Assembly (NCBI GenBank): GCA_030428695.1
Contig: JAUIEM010000133.1
Coordinates: 1-22,488, forward strand
Origin: a bacterium
GTDB lineage: Bacteria; Planctomycetota; J058; JAJDCP01
Length of the DNA stretch: 22,488 bases
Direction: 5' to 3'
The translations under genes and the position numbers were made by a program. This document shows, piece after piece, positions 6,988 to 15,260 of the stretch. The notes beneath the pieces were generated by a model. That model worked only from the letters and a program-made list of their open reading frames with translations. It did no database searches and was not told the DNA's origin. Positions within the stretch are counted from its first letter, which is position 1; the number at the start of each line of letters is the position of its first letter.

Positions 6988-9657
6988 ATGCTCGTCGCGC
7001 GACAATTCGACCTCGTCATCGGCTTTCCGCACAGCCACCAGCTCCCGATCGTTCCGCCGCTGCCGGTGGTCGGGCTGATCCTCGGTGGCGACCCGCAGGT
7101 CCTGGTCAACGGCCGGCCAGCGGCGCGGATGATGGACTGGGGCCTCGCGGTTCCGTGCATCGGTCCGAACTTCTTTCAGGTGCTGCTGACGAAGGCGAGC
7201 CCGACGGCGAGCGGTATGCCCCTCGCGACCTTCCTCGACATGACCCTGCACTGCTTCATGATGCCGGGACTGATCCTGACCGGCAGCGGCAACACCCTCG
7301 CGACCCCGATGGCCGGAGGGGGCGGCGGGGGTGGTGCCGGTGGCGGCGGGGGCGGCGGCGCTGGCGGTGACGGTGCATCCGACGCCGACAAGAAGCTCGG
7401 GATGAGTAAAGAGGAAAAGGAAAAGGCCGCGGCGGCGGGTGAGGCGGGCGCGACCTCGGGCGAGACCGAGAGCGAGCAGCAGCAGGCCCGCGAGAACACC
7501 CGCTCTCAGCGCAACCGTCGACCGGCCGCCGGAGGCAGCTCCGGCGGAGGAGGGGGCGGGGGCGGCGGCGGTGGCGGCGGTGGCGGCGGTGGACACAGCC
7601 ACGGCGGCGGCGGTGGAGGTAGTGGCGGCGGAGGCGGAGCCGCGAGCGGCGGAGGGGCCGGAGGCGTCCCGAGCCCGTCCGACGCCTCGCCTTCGTCCAA
7701 CGCGCCTCACGACCCGAGCAAGCGCAAGGTCGTCATCGTCGCGAACCCCGGGCCCGTCGACCGCGGCCTGCCGGGAGCCTACCGCGAGGGGGGCGACCTC
7801 AAGGGCATCGTCGAGGGCCAGGCGGGCATGCAGGTCGACCTCAAGCGCTCGCCGCAGGCCAACGGCTTCGTCGCGATCGACAAGGCGCAGGTCAACGCGT
7901 CGATGGACAATTGCTACGTCTTCCACATCGCCTCGCACGGCGTGATGGTCGGGAGCGACGGCAAGCTCGTGCTCAAACAGGACCAGAGCACCTGGTACGG
8001 GCCCGGCGACGTGCAGAAGGCGCCCCAGGCCCTGTTCTACGCCGACTGCTGCGACACCCTGAAGGGCAGCGCGGAGACCCTCGGCAAGGCGCTGGTCGCC
8101 AAGGGAGCCCACCACTACCTCGGCTTCAACGTGCCGATCGACGACAACAAGGCCGTCGCGATGTGCAAGGAGTTCTACACCAAGTGGTTCTCCGACTATC
8201 AGAGCGACCCCGCCAAGATCCCCGAGGTGTTCAACAGCGTCTCGCCGAAGTACGCCGACCTCAAGCCCCAGCTGATCTCGAACCCGAACCCCCCGGCGAT
8301 CCCCGAGCCGAGCCCGGCCAACACCTCGGCGACGCCGCCGGAGGGTGAGGACGCGAAGTACGACTGGTACAAGGGCATCATCGCCGGCAAGGGCACGTTC
8401 TCCGAGAACCCGATGGACATGAACGTCCTCGGGCTACGCGGTTGGCTCGACGGCAAGGCGGTCGAGAACGTCAAGGACGCCTACAACGACACGCTGGTCG
8501 TCGTATGGAAGGACGGCTCCGGCAAGAAGAACATCCGCGAGTACAAGGCCTCGACCGATCCGGGCAGCTTCTCGAAGTACTACAACGAGAAGGGCGACGC
8601 GCACCTCAAGCCCGGGCAGTGGGACTACAAGGTCGGCACCCACAACGGCTACACCGCCCTCAACCAGGCGAACACGGTCACGGTCTGGCGCGACAAGGAC
8701 AAGTCGGGCAAGCGCGACGCGGGGGAGATCGAGGAGACGGGCTGGTTCGGGATCAACATCCACGCCGCGGGCACCGGCACCAAGGTCGGCAACTGGTCGG
8801 CCGGCTGCCAGGTCATCCATGGCGGGAAGGACGGCGCGCCCTGGAAGGAGTTCATCGGGCTGATCCAGCAGGACCCGGACAAGAAGATCAAGTACACCCT
8901 GGTCGAGGGCAAGGACATCACCGGCGCTCCGTCCGGAGGCTCCAGCGGCGGCGGCTCGACGGGCGGGTCTCCGTCTGGTGGAGACGCCTCCGGCGGCTCG
9001 ACCTCCGGCGGCTCGACGGGTGGAAGCCCCTCAGGGGATGCGACCGGCCGCGATGCGGGGAGTGGCCCGGCCCCGAGCACAGAGTCGAAGAAGGACAAGG
9101 TGCCGAAGAGCGGCGAGCTCAACTCCTACGTCTGCCAGGTGATGGATTCCTATCCGACCAACGGCACCCACACCTACCTCTGGGATGGCAGCTACGCGGG
9201 CGTCACCGAGGACCTGCACTACCAGGGCAGCAAGTTCATCAGCGGCAACAGCGCCCGCCAGTGCTACTGCTGTGGCATCACCTTCGAGGTCTTCTTCAAG
9301 GCGTGGAAGGCCTGGTCCGGCGACGGCGACAACTTCACGGTGGCCGGCTACGACCGCAGCAAGCTGAGCAGCCTGCGGCTGGACTGGTACGTTGCGTCCG
9401 GCAAGCGCAAGGGCCAGCAGGACGCCCTGGTGCCGCGCCAGCTCGGCACGGCGGTCAGCATCGATCAGGCGCAGAAGGGCGACTTCGTCCAGTACTGGAC
9501 CGGCGACACCAGCGGCCACTCGATGATCTTCTACGAGCGCACCTCCGACGGCATGAAGTGCTGGTCGACCCAGAAGTCGACCAACGGTATCGGCTTCCTT
9601 ACGCTGAAGACCGCGAGCCTCAAGGAGTACTACATCACCCGCGTCGGCGTTGGCTGA
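6988..9657 (+). CDS. PAAR-like multidomain protein with caspase-like, L,D-transpeptidase-like and NlpC/P60-like domains (candidate toxin)
   Basis: This 889-residue protein starts at an ATG behind GAAGGAG. Residues 1-108 are PAAR-like: GGDPQVLVNGRPAARMMDWG (33-52) and a second, weaker copy ending LTGSGNTLATP. Polyglycine linkers follow (110-127, 186-220), including an HSH triplet (203-205). Residues about 245-430 resemble a CHAT/caspase-like protease: FHIASHG with H317, and YADCCDT with C354/C355 as the likely nucleophile. Residues about 455-660 resemble a phage-type L,D-transpeptidase-like domain: STDPG, LKPGQW, then NIH (H592) and NWSAGCQV (C607), with an EF-hand-like loop at 569-580. A Gly/Ser/Thr linker (about 649-690) leads to a papain-like NlpC/P60-like domain (about 708-889): QCYCCGITF (758-766), GHSMIF with H844, and STNGIGF. 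No signal peptide is visible. PAAR proteins cap secretion spikes, so I infer a secreted cell-wall or protein-attacking toxin. Linkers and domain count make it unusual. Confidence 0.8.
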   Translation: MLVARQFDLVIGFPHSHQLPIVPPLPVVGLILGGDPQVLVNGRPAARMMDWGLAVPCIGPNFFQVLLTKASPTASGMPLATFLDMTLHCFMMPGLILTGSGNTLATPMAGGGGGGGAGGGGGGGAGGDGASDADKKLGMSKEEKEKAAAAGEAGATSGETESEQQQARENTRSQRNRRPAAGGSSGGGGGGGGGGGGGGGGGHSHGGGGGGSGGGGGAASGGGAGGVPSPSDASPSSNAPHDPSKRKVVIVANPGPVDRGLPGAYREGGDLKGIVEGQAGMQVDLKRSPQANGFVAIDKAQVNASMDNCYVFHIASHGVMVGSDGKLVLKQDQSTWYGPGDVQKAPQALFYADCCDTLKGSAETLGKALVAKGAHHYLGFNVPIDDNKAVAMCKEFYTKWFSDYQSDPAKIPEVFNSVSPKYADLKPQLISNPNPPAIPEPSPANTSATPPEGEDAKYDWYKGIIAGKGTFSENPMDMNVLGLRGWLDGKAVENVKDAYNDTLVVVWKDGSGKKNIREYKASTDPGSFSKYYNEKGDAHLKPGQWDYKVGTHNGYTALNQANTVTVWRDKDKSGKRDAGEIEETGWFGINIHAAGTGTKVGNWSAGCQVIHGGKDGAPWKEFIGLIQQDPDKKIKYTLVEGKDITGAPSGGSSGGGSTGGSPSGGDASGGSTSGGSTGGSPSGDATGRDAGSGPAPSTESKKDKVPKSGELNSYVCQVMDSYPTNGTHTYLWDGSYAGVTEDLHYQGSKFISGNSARQCYCCGITFEVFFKAWKAWSGDGDNFTVAGYDRSKLSSLRLDWYVASGKRKGQQDALVPRQLGTAVSIDQAQKGDFVQYWTGDTSGHSMIFYERTSDGMKCWSTQKSTNGIGFLTLKTASLKEYYITRVGVG
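7315..7371 (+). repeat. GGN-rich tract encoding the first polyglycine linker
   Basis: A run of GGN codons encodes about 17 glycines with two alanines (residues 110-128), right after the PAAR-like domain. Codons vary between GGC, GGG, GGT and GGA, which suggests selection for glycine rather than a pure DNA repeat. Confidence 0.8.
7543..7668 (+). repeat. GGN-rich tract encoding the long polyglycine linker with HSH
   Basis: Seventeen consecutive GGN codons (residues 186-202) are followed by His-Ser-His and then further glycine/serine/alanine blocks up to about residue 227. The opposite strand reads as polyproline, which creates a spurious long open frame there. Confidence 0.85.
8932..9051 (+). 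repeat. Gly/Ser/Thr linker repeats between the L,D-transpeptidase-like and NlpC/P60-like domains
   Basis: Repeated SGGS, STGGSPSG and SGGST units (about residues 649-688) separate two predicted catalytic domains. The repeating unit is visible in the DNA as tccggcggctcgac copies. Confidence 0.7.
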
Positions 9658-9663
9658 GCGGGA

Positions 9664-9692
9664 TTGTGATAGAGCGGAGGGCGCCCTATAAT
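9664..9692 (+). promoter_or_regulatory. Near-consensus sigma70 promoter of the three-gene small-protein cassette
   Basis: TTGTGA (9664-9669) and TATAAT (9687-9692) are separated by exactly 17 bases, starting 7 bases after the TGA of the PAAR-domain gene. The start would be near 9699, leaving about 26 bases of leader with a GGGG-type ribosome site before the GTG at 9725. This lets the cassette be expressed independently of the large gene. Confidence 0.75.
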
Positions 9693-9724
9693 GCGCCTCT
9701 TCGCTTCCCTGGGGGGCCTGGCCC

Positions 9725-10183
9725 GTGACGCAGTTCGCGGATTCGGACAAGTGGCGCCGCCGCTCGCTGACGATCCTGCGCGAGGTGCTGTCCGACCAAC
9801 CCTTCGACGACCTCGACATCCAGCTGTTCAACGAGCGCGAGGAGTGGTCGACTCCGCATCTCGCAACCATCCGCACCCAGGTCTTCAAGGTCTGGCGCCT
9901 GCTCGGGGTGTTCGACATCGTCCACGACGGCAAGGGCGCACTGCGCGGCTTCTCGAGCCGCGAGCGCGAGCAGCGTCCGGACGACGACGACGGTTTGTGG
10001 GGGGACGGCCTGTCGATCGCCCGCCAGGTGCTGCCGGCCGGGGCGCGCTACGTGCGGGCGGAGAACCTGAAGACCGGCCCGGCGCATCTGATCGATCTCG
10101 TCTACGCCGAGGGCGGTGAGCACCTGCACGTGCGGGTCAACCTGGCGAGCCGCCAGGTGGTGTCCTTCGAGAGGAAGAAGTGA
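9725..10183 (+). CDS. Small cytoplasmic protein with PepSY-like C-terminal hairpin (cassette gene 1)
   Basis: This 152-residue protein starts at a GTG with a G-rich ribosome site eight bases upstream. It has no signal peptide or membrane segment. The N-terminal half is helical (SLTILREVLSDQ; HLATIRTQVFKVWRLLGVF). The centre is acidic (residues about 80-90). The C-terminal part (about 105-152) reads helix, then LIDLVYAEGG, then LHVRVNLASRQVVSFERKK. This resembles the beta-hairpin of PepSY/cystatin-like domains, in which a strand is followed by 'tGeVv' and another strand. The next gene starts inside its stop codon (TGATG), so they are coupled. It sits directly behind the PAAR multidomain gene but has its own promoter. 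A role as immunity protein or inhibitor is inferred from position and fold impression only; I do not recognise a named family. Confidence 0.7.
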   Translation: MTQFADSDKWRRRSLTILREVLSDQPFDDLDIQLFNEREEWSTPHLATIRTQVFKVWRLLGVFDIVHDGKGALRGFSSREREQRPDDDDGLWGDGLSIARQVLPAGARYVRAENLKTGPAHLIDLVYAEGGEHLHVRVNLASRQVVSFERKK

Positions 10184-10434
10184 TGACGGAAAAGGAAGCG
10201 GTCGCCAAGCTCGAAGCCCTGCGCGCCGAGCTCGACATCCCCGAGAGCTTCAGCCTGCAGGAGGCGGAGGAGCGCTTCATCGAGTACACCGCCGACATCC
10301 TCGAGCCCGGCCCGGTCAGCTCGGCGCGCGCCTGGTGCGTGCGGGTCGGCAAGGACTCGGCCTGGGTCGAGGTCAGCTTCGACGTCGACAGCGGCGAGGT
10401 CGTGCGGGTGATGAGGTCGCGCAGTGCGGCGTGA
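10183..10434 (+). CDS. Small PepSY-like protein (cassette gene 2)
   Basis: This 83-residue protein starts at the ATG overlapping the previous stop (TGATG), preceded by GAGGAAG. A GTG three bases earlier is less well placed. The sequence has one N-terminal helix (KEAVAKLEALRAELDI), a second helical part (LQEAEERFIEYTADIL), then strands RAWCVRVGKD, WVEVSFDVDSGEVVRVMRS. The last element is a clear 'V-D-x-x-S-G-E-V-V-R-V' PepSY-type hairpin. It has no export signal and is strongly acidic. It is the middle gene of the three-gene cassette, with an 11-base overlap to the next gene. Small single PepSY-like proteins can act as protease inhibitors when fused to or paired with peptidases; here that role is only a hypothesis suggested by the cysteine-protease-like domains encoded next door. 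Confidence 0.7.
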   Translation: MTEKEAVAKLEALRAELDIPESFSLQEAEERFIEYTADILEPGPVSSARAWCVRVGKDSAWVEVSFDVDSGEVVRVMRSRSAA

Positions 10435-10951
10435 CCAGCGGGTCTACCGTGCGGAGAGCCTGCTGCGCGAGGTGCTCGTCCAGGAGCGCCGGGCGGTCGC
10501 GCCGGAAGAGGCGACCGACCTCGCGGAGCGGCTGTGGCTGCGGGCGATGGAGAGCAAGGAGCTCGGACGCGGTCAGCGCTCGGTGCGGATCTGCGCCTGG
10601 GAGCAGGTCACCCTCGCGACCGTCGAGTGGAACGTCGAGAAGGGCAAGCTCGCCGGCTGGATCGACGACCGCCACTTCCGCGACTCCGCCCCCGTCGAGC
10701 TCGATGTCGAGAGCGCCCTGAAGATCGCCGCCGAGAAGGTGGTCGTGCCGTCGAGCGCCAAGCTTGTCGAGGCGCGCCTCGACGCGAGCAGCCCGACCCG
10801 GAGCGTATTCCACCTGCGCTGGCATCACTACTACAAGAAGCTGTGGGTCGAGGGGGACTTCATCCATGTCCTCATCAACCCGACCACGCGCAGGCTGATC
10901 TCGCTGACGCGCAAGTGGCGGAAGATGGGGAAGAGGAAGACGAACAGGTAG
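10424..10951 (+). CDS. Small basic protein with PepSY-like C-terminal hairpin (cassette gene 3)
   Basis: This 175-residue protein starts at the GTG at 10424, seven bases after a GAGG site and within the end of cassette gene 2. No signal peptide or membrane segment is seen. The N-terminal helix RAESLLREVLVQE resembles the start of cassette gene 1 (RRRSLTILREVLSD). Two units of strand pairs follow: VTLATVEWNVEKGKLAGWID (about 65-85) and FHLRWHHYYKKLWVEG plus VLINPTTRRLISLTRKW (about 125-166). Both end in a hairpin of the PepSY pattern, so the protein may hold two such units. The tail is very basic (KWRKMGKRKTNR), which could bind nucleic acid or an acidic partner; gene 2's product is acidic. 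Function is unknown; shared architecture and overlaps suggest the three proteins act together. Confidence 0.7.
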   Translation: MRRDQRVYRAESLLREVLVQERRAVAPEEATDLAERLWLRAMESKELGRGQRSVRICAWEQVTLATVEWNVEKGKLAGWIDDRHFRDSAPVELDVESALKIAAEKVVVPSSAKLVEARLDASSPTRSVFHLRWHHYYKKLWVEGDFIHVLINPTTRRLISLTRKWRKMGKRKTNR

Positions 10952-11085
10952 CCGTGGCCACCCGCCTCGAACCCCACGGCAAGCCGACGCTGCACGGCGA
11001 GCCCGCCCCACAAGCTGCAGCTCTGCTGCGGGGCCGCGGGAGAAGCCGGAGGCCGACCCGGAGGATCCCCCGAAGCGAACGCCTC

Positions 11086-11114
11086 TTGCGCTCCCGGACG
11101 GCCACGAGTAAGGT
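11086..11114 (+). promoter_or_regulatory. Possible promoter of hslVU
   Basis: TTGCGC (11086-11091) and TAAGGT (11109-11114) are 17 bases apart, about 45 bases before the hslV start, in the 208-base gap after the small-protein cassette. The -10 keeps the key T, A and final T. The rest of the gap shows only a short GCAGC/GCTGC inverted repeat without a T-tract. Confidence 0.4.
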
Positions 11115-11159
11115 CGTTCCTGCTGCGCGGAAGGGCCGCCGCAGCCCGGGAGCCGCGCC

Positions 11160-11686
11160 TTGACCACCATCCTCAGTGTCCGCCACAACGGCCGCGTCGC
11201 GATCGGCGGCGACGGTCAGGTCACCCTGAACAACGCGATCATCAAGGGCGACGCCCGCAAGATCCGCAGCCTGGGCAAGGGCACGGTGCTGGTCGGCTTC
11301 GCCGGCGCGGCCGCCGACTCCCTCGCCCTGCTCGACCGTTTCGAGGCCGAGCTCGCCAAGTCGCCCGCGCACATGCTGAAGGCGGCCGCCGAGCTCGCCA
11401 AGCAGTGGCGCACCGACAAGGCCCTGCGCACCCTCGACGCGGTGATGGTCGCGATCAGCGCCGACCGCTCGCTGCTGATCAGCGGCACCGGCGACCTGCT
11501 CGAGCCGGAGGACGGCATCATCGGCGTCGGCTCGGGCGGCAACATGGCGGTCGCGGCGGCGCGGGCGCTGGTACGGCACAGCGGGCTGGACGCCGAGGGG
11601 ATCGTGCGCGAAGCGCTCGGCATCGCGGCGGACATCTGCGTGTTCACCAACTCCTCGATCAAGGTCGAGGTTCTGGAGGCGACCGC

Positions 11687-11690
<4 letters not shown>
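11160..11690 (+). CDS. hslV: ATP-dependent protease peptidase subunit HslV
   Basis: This 176-residue protein, the normal length for HslV, is the proteasome-like threonine protease that forms the inner rings of the HslVU complex in the cytoplasm. It starts at a TTG behind GGGAG, giving MTTILSVRHNG. The second residue, Thr2, becomes the catalytic N-terminal threonine after removal of Met. Conserved segments include GGDGQVTL, VGFAGAAADSLALLDRFE, KAAAELAKQWRTDK, ISGTGDLLEPEDGIIGVGSGG and DICVFTN. It overlaps hslU by four bases (GTGA), so the two are translationally coupled and made in step. A probable promoter lies just upstream. The protease degrades misfolded and regulatory proteins unfolded by HslU. 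The identification is certain; the TTG start is well supported because the catalytic threonine must follow it. Confidence 0.97.
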
Positions 11691-13021
<1,331 letters not shown>

Positions 13022-13036
13022 GCGCCGGAGGTCGCG

Positions 13037-14047
13037 ATGCTCGTTTCGTTGGCGACGCTCCCCCTGGCGGATCCTCCGCCGGAGCTCGTGCTCCCGCCCT
13101 TCCTCGTCCTCCTCTACAGCGGCATGCTCGGCGCGATGGTCGGCAGCTTCTGCAACGTCGCGATCTACCGTATCCCGCGGCGCTGCCGCTCGGTCTCGCA
13201 GCCGGCCCGGTCATTCTGCCCGCGCTGCAAGAAGGGCATCGCCTGGTACGACAACCTCCCGGTCATCAGCTGGCTCCTGCTCGGGGCGCGCTGCCGCAAC
13301 TGCAAGCAGCCGATCTCGATCCGCTATCCGCTGGTCGAGGCGGTGGTCGCGGCCCTGTGGGTGCTCGTCGCCTGGCGGCTGATGCCGGAGGCCGCCGCCT
13401 TCGATGAGATTCCCTGGCTGCGCATGTTGCTCCTGCAGGGGCTCGCTTCGGTGCTCGTCGTCGTCTCGATGATCGACTTCGACTGGAAGATCATCCCGGA
13501 CCGCATAGACATCCCGGGGATCTTCCTCGCGCCGCTGGTCGCGACCTTCGTGCCCGGCTTCGTCGAGCCTCTCGACGCGGTCGGCGAGCTGTGGGGGATC
13601 GCCGACGTGCGGCTCCTGCGCCTGTTCGGCTCCCTGGCCGGCGCCGCGGCGGGCGCGGGCTCGCTGTACCTGGTCGCGCGCGTCGGCGCCTGGGTGTTCC
13701 GGCGCGAGGCGATGGGTCTGGGGGACGTCAAGCTGATGGGCATGCTCGGCGGGCTGCTCGGCTGGCAGCACGTGCTGCTCGCGATCGTGATGGCCTGCTT
13801 CCTCGGCACCGTGCTCGGGCTCTTCGTCAAGCTCCTGCGCGACTCCTCGCAGCTGCCCTTCGGGCCGCCGCTGTGCCTCGCGAGCTTCTGGCTGCTCCTG
13901 TTCCCCGGCGAGACCCGCGCGGCGCTCGGGGCGCTGTGGGAGCTGCGGCGCACCGATCCCCTGATGGTGAACCTCGCGTCGCTCGGTCTGTGCGCGTTGC
14001 TGCTGCTCGTGTTCGCGATCCTGCGGCGGGGGAAGCAGAACGGCTGA
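13037..14047 (+). CDS. pilD: Prepilin peptidase (leader peptidase/N-methyltransferase)
   Basis: This 336-residue inner-membrane aspartic protease cuts the leader of type IV prepilins and methylates the new N-terminal Phe. It starts at an ATG with GGAGG seven bases upstream. The N-terminal membrane segment has GSFCNVAIYRIPR. The cytoplasmic zinc-binding loop has paired cysteines C61/C64 and C86/C89 (CPRC and CRNC), found in the bifunctional enzymes. Catalytic aspartates are D147 in MIDFDWKIIPD and D230 in GLGDVKLMG. About seven to eight membrane segments are visible. It lies between hslU and pilT, and the substrates encoded at 17340-18469 carry the right leader (G before FTLIE or FSLPE). It is slightly longer than E. 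coli-type enzymes because of the loop at about residues 165-195. Identification is secure. Confidence 0.95.
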   Translation: MLVSLATLPLADPPPELVLPPFLVLLYSGMLGAMVGSFCNVAIYRIPRRCRSVSQPARSFCPRCKKGIAWYDNLPVISWLLLGARCRNCKQPISIRYPLVEAVVAALWVLVAWRLMPEAAAFDEIPWLRMLLLQGLASVLVVVSMIDFDWKIIPDRIDIPGIFLAPLVATFVPGFVEPLDAVGELWGIADVRLLRLFGSLAGAAAGAGSLYLVARVGAWVFRREAMGLGDVKLMGMLGGLLGWQHVLLAIVMACFLGTVLGLFVKLLRDSSQLPFGPPLCLASFWLLLFPGETRAALGALWELRRTDPLMVNLASLGLCALLLLVFAILRRGKQNG

Positions 14048-14055
14048 AAAAGGCG

Positions 14056-14084
14056 TGGCTGGCGCGGCGGCGGGACGGTATCCT
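14056..14084 (+). promoter_or_regulatory. Possible promoter upstream of pilT
   Basis: TGGCTG (14056-14061) and TATCCT (14079-14084) are 17 bases apart, about 75 bases before the pilT TTG. The -35 is weak. pilT may also be read from the hslVU side, since the gap after the prepilin peptidase is only 111 bases. Confidence 0.35.
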
Positions 14085-14158
14085 GGACGGGAATCCCGAT
14101 GCGCGGCCGATTCCCCGCCCTGCGGGCGGTTCCCATCCAGTTGACGAGGGTGTTCGGT

Positions 14159-15250
<1,092 letters not shown>

Positions 15251-15260
15251 GACTCTCTCC

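Noticed and set aside
7543..7668. GGN-rich tract as a DNA repeat element such as a CRISPR or minisatellite
   Set aside because: Codon use is irregular and the reading frame is kept, so it is a protein linker and not a regular DNA repeat array.
6772..8115. Upstream extension of the minus-strand frame of the 6274-6771 gene
   Set aside because: It runs opposite the PAAR-like and polyglycine coding region and reads as alanine/threonine/arginine low-complexity sequence. The strong ribosome site and TTG at 6771 mark the real start.
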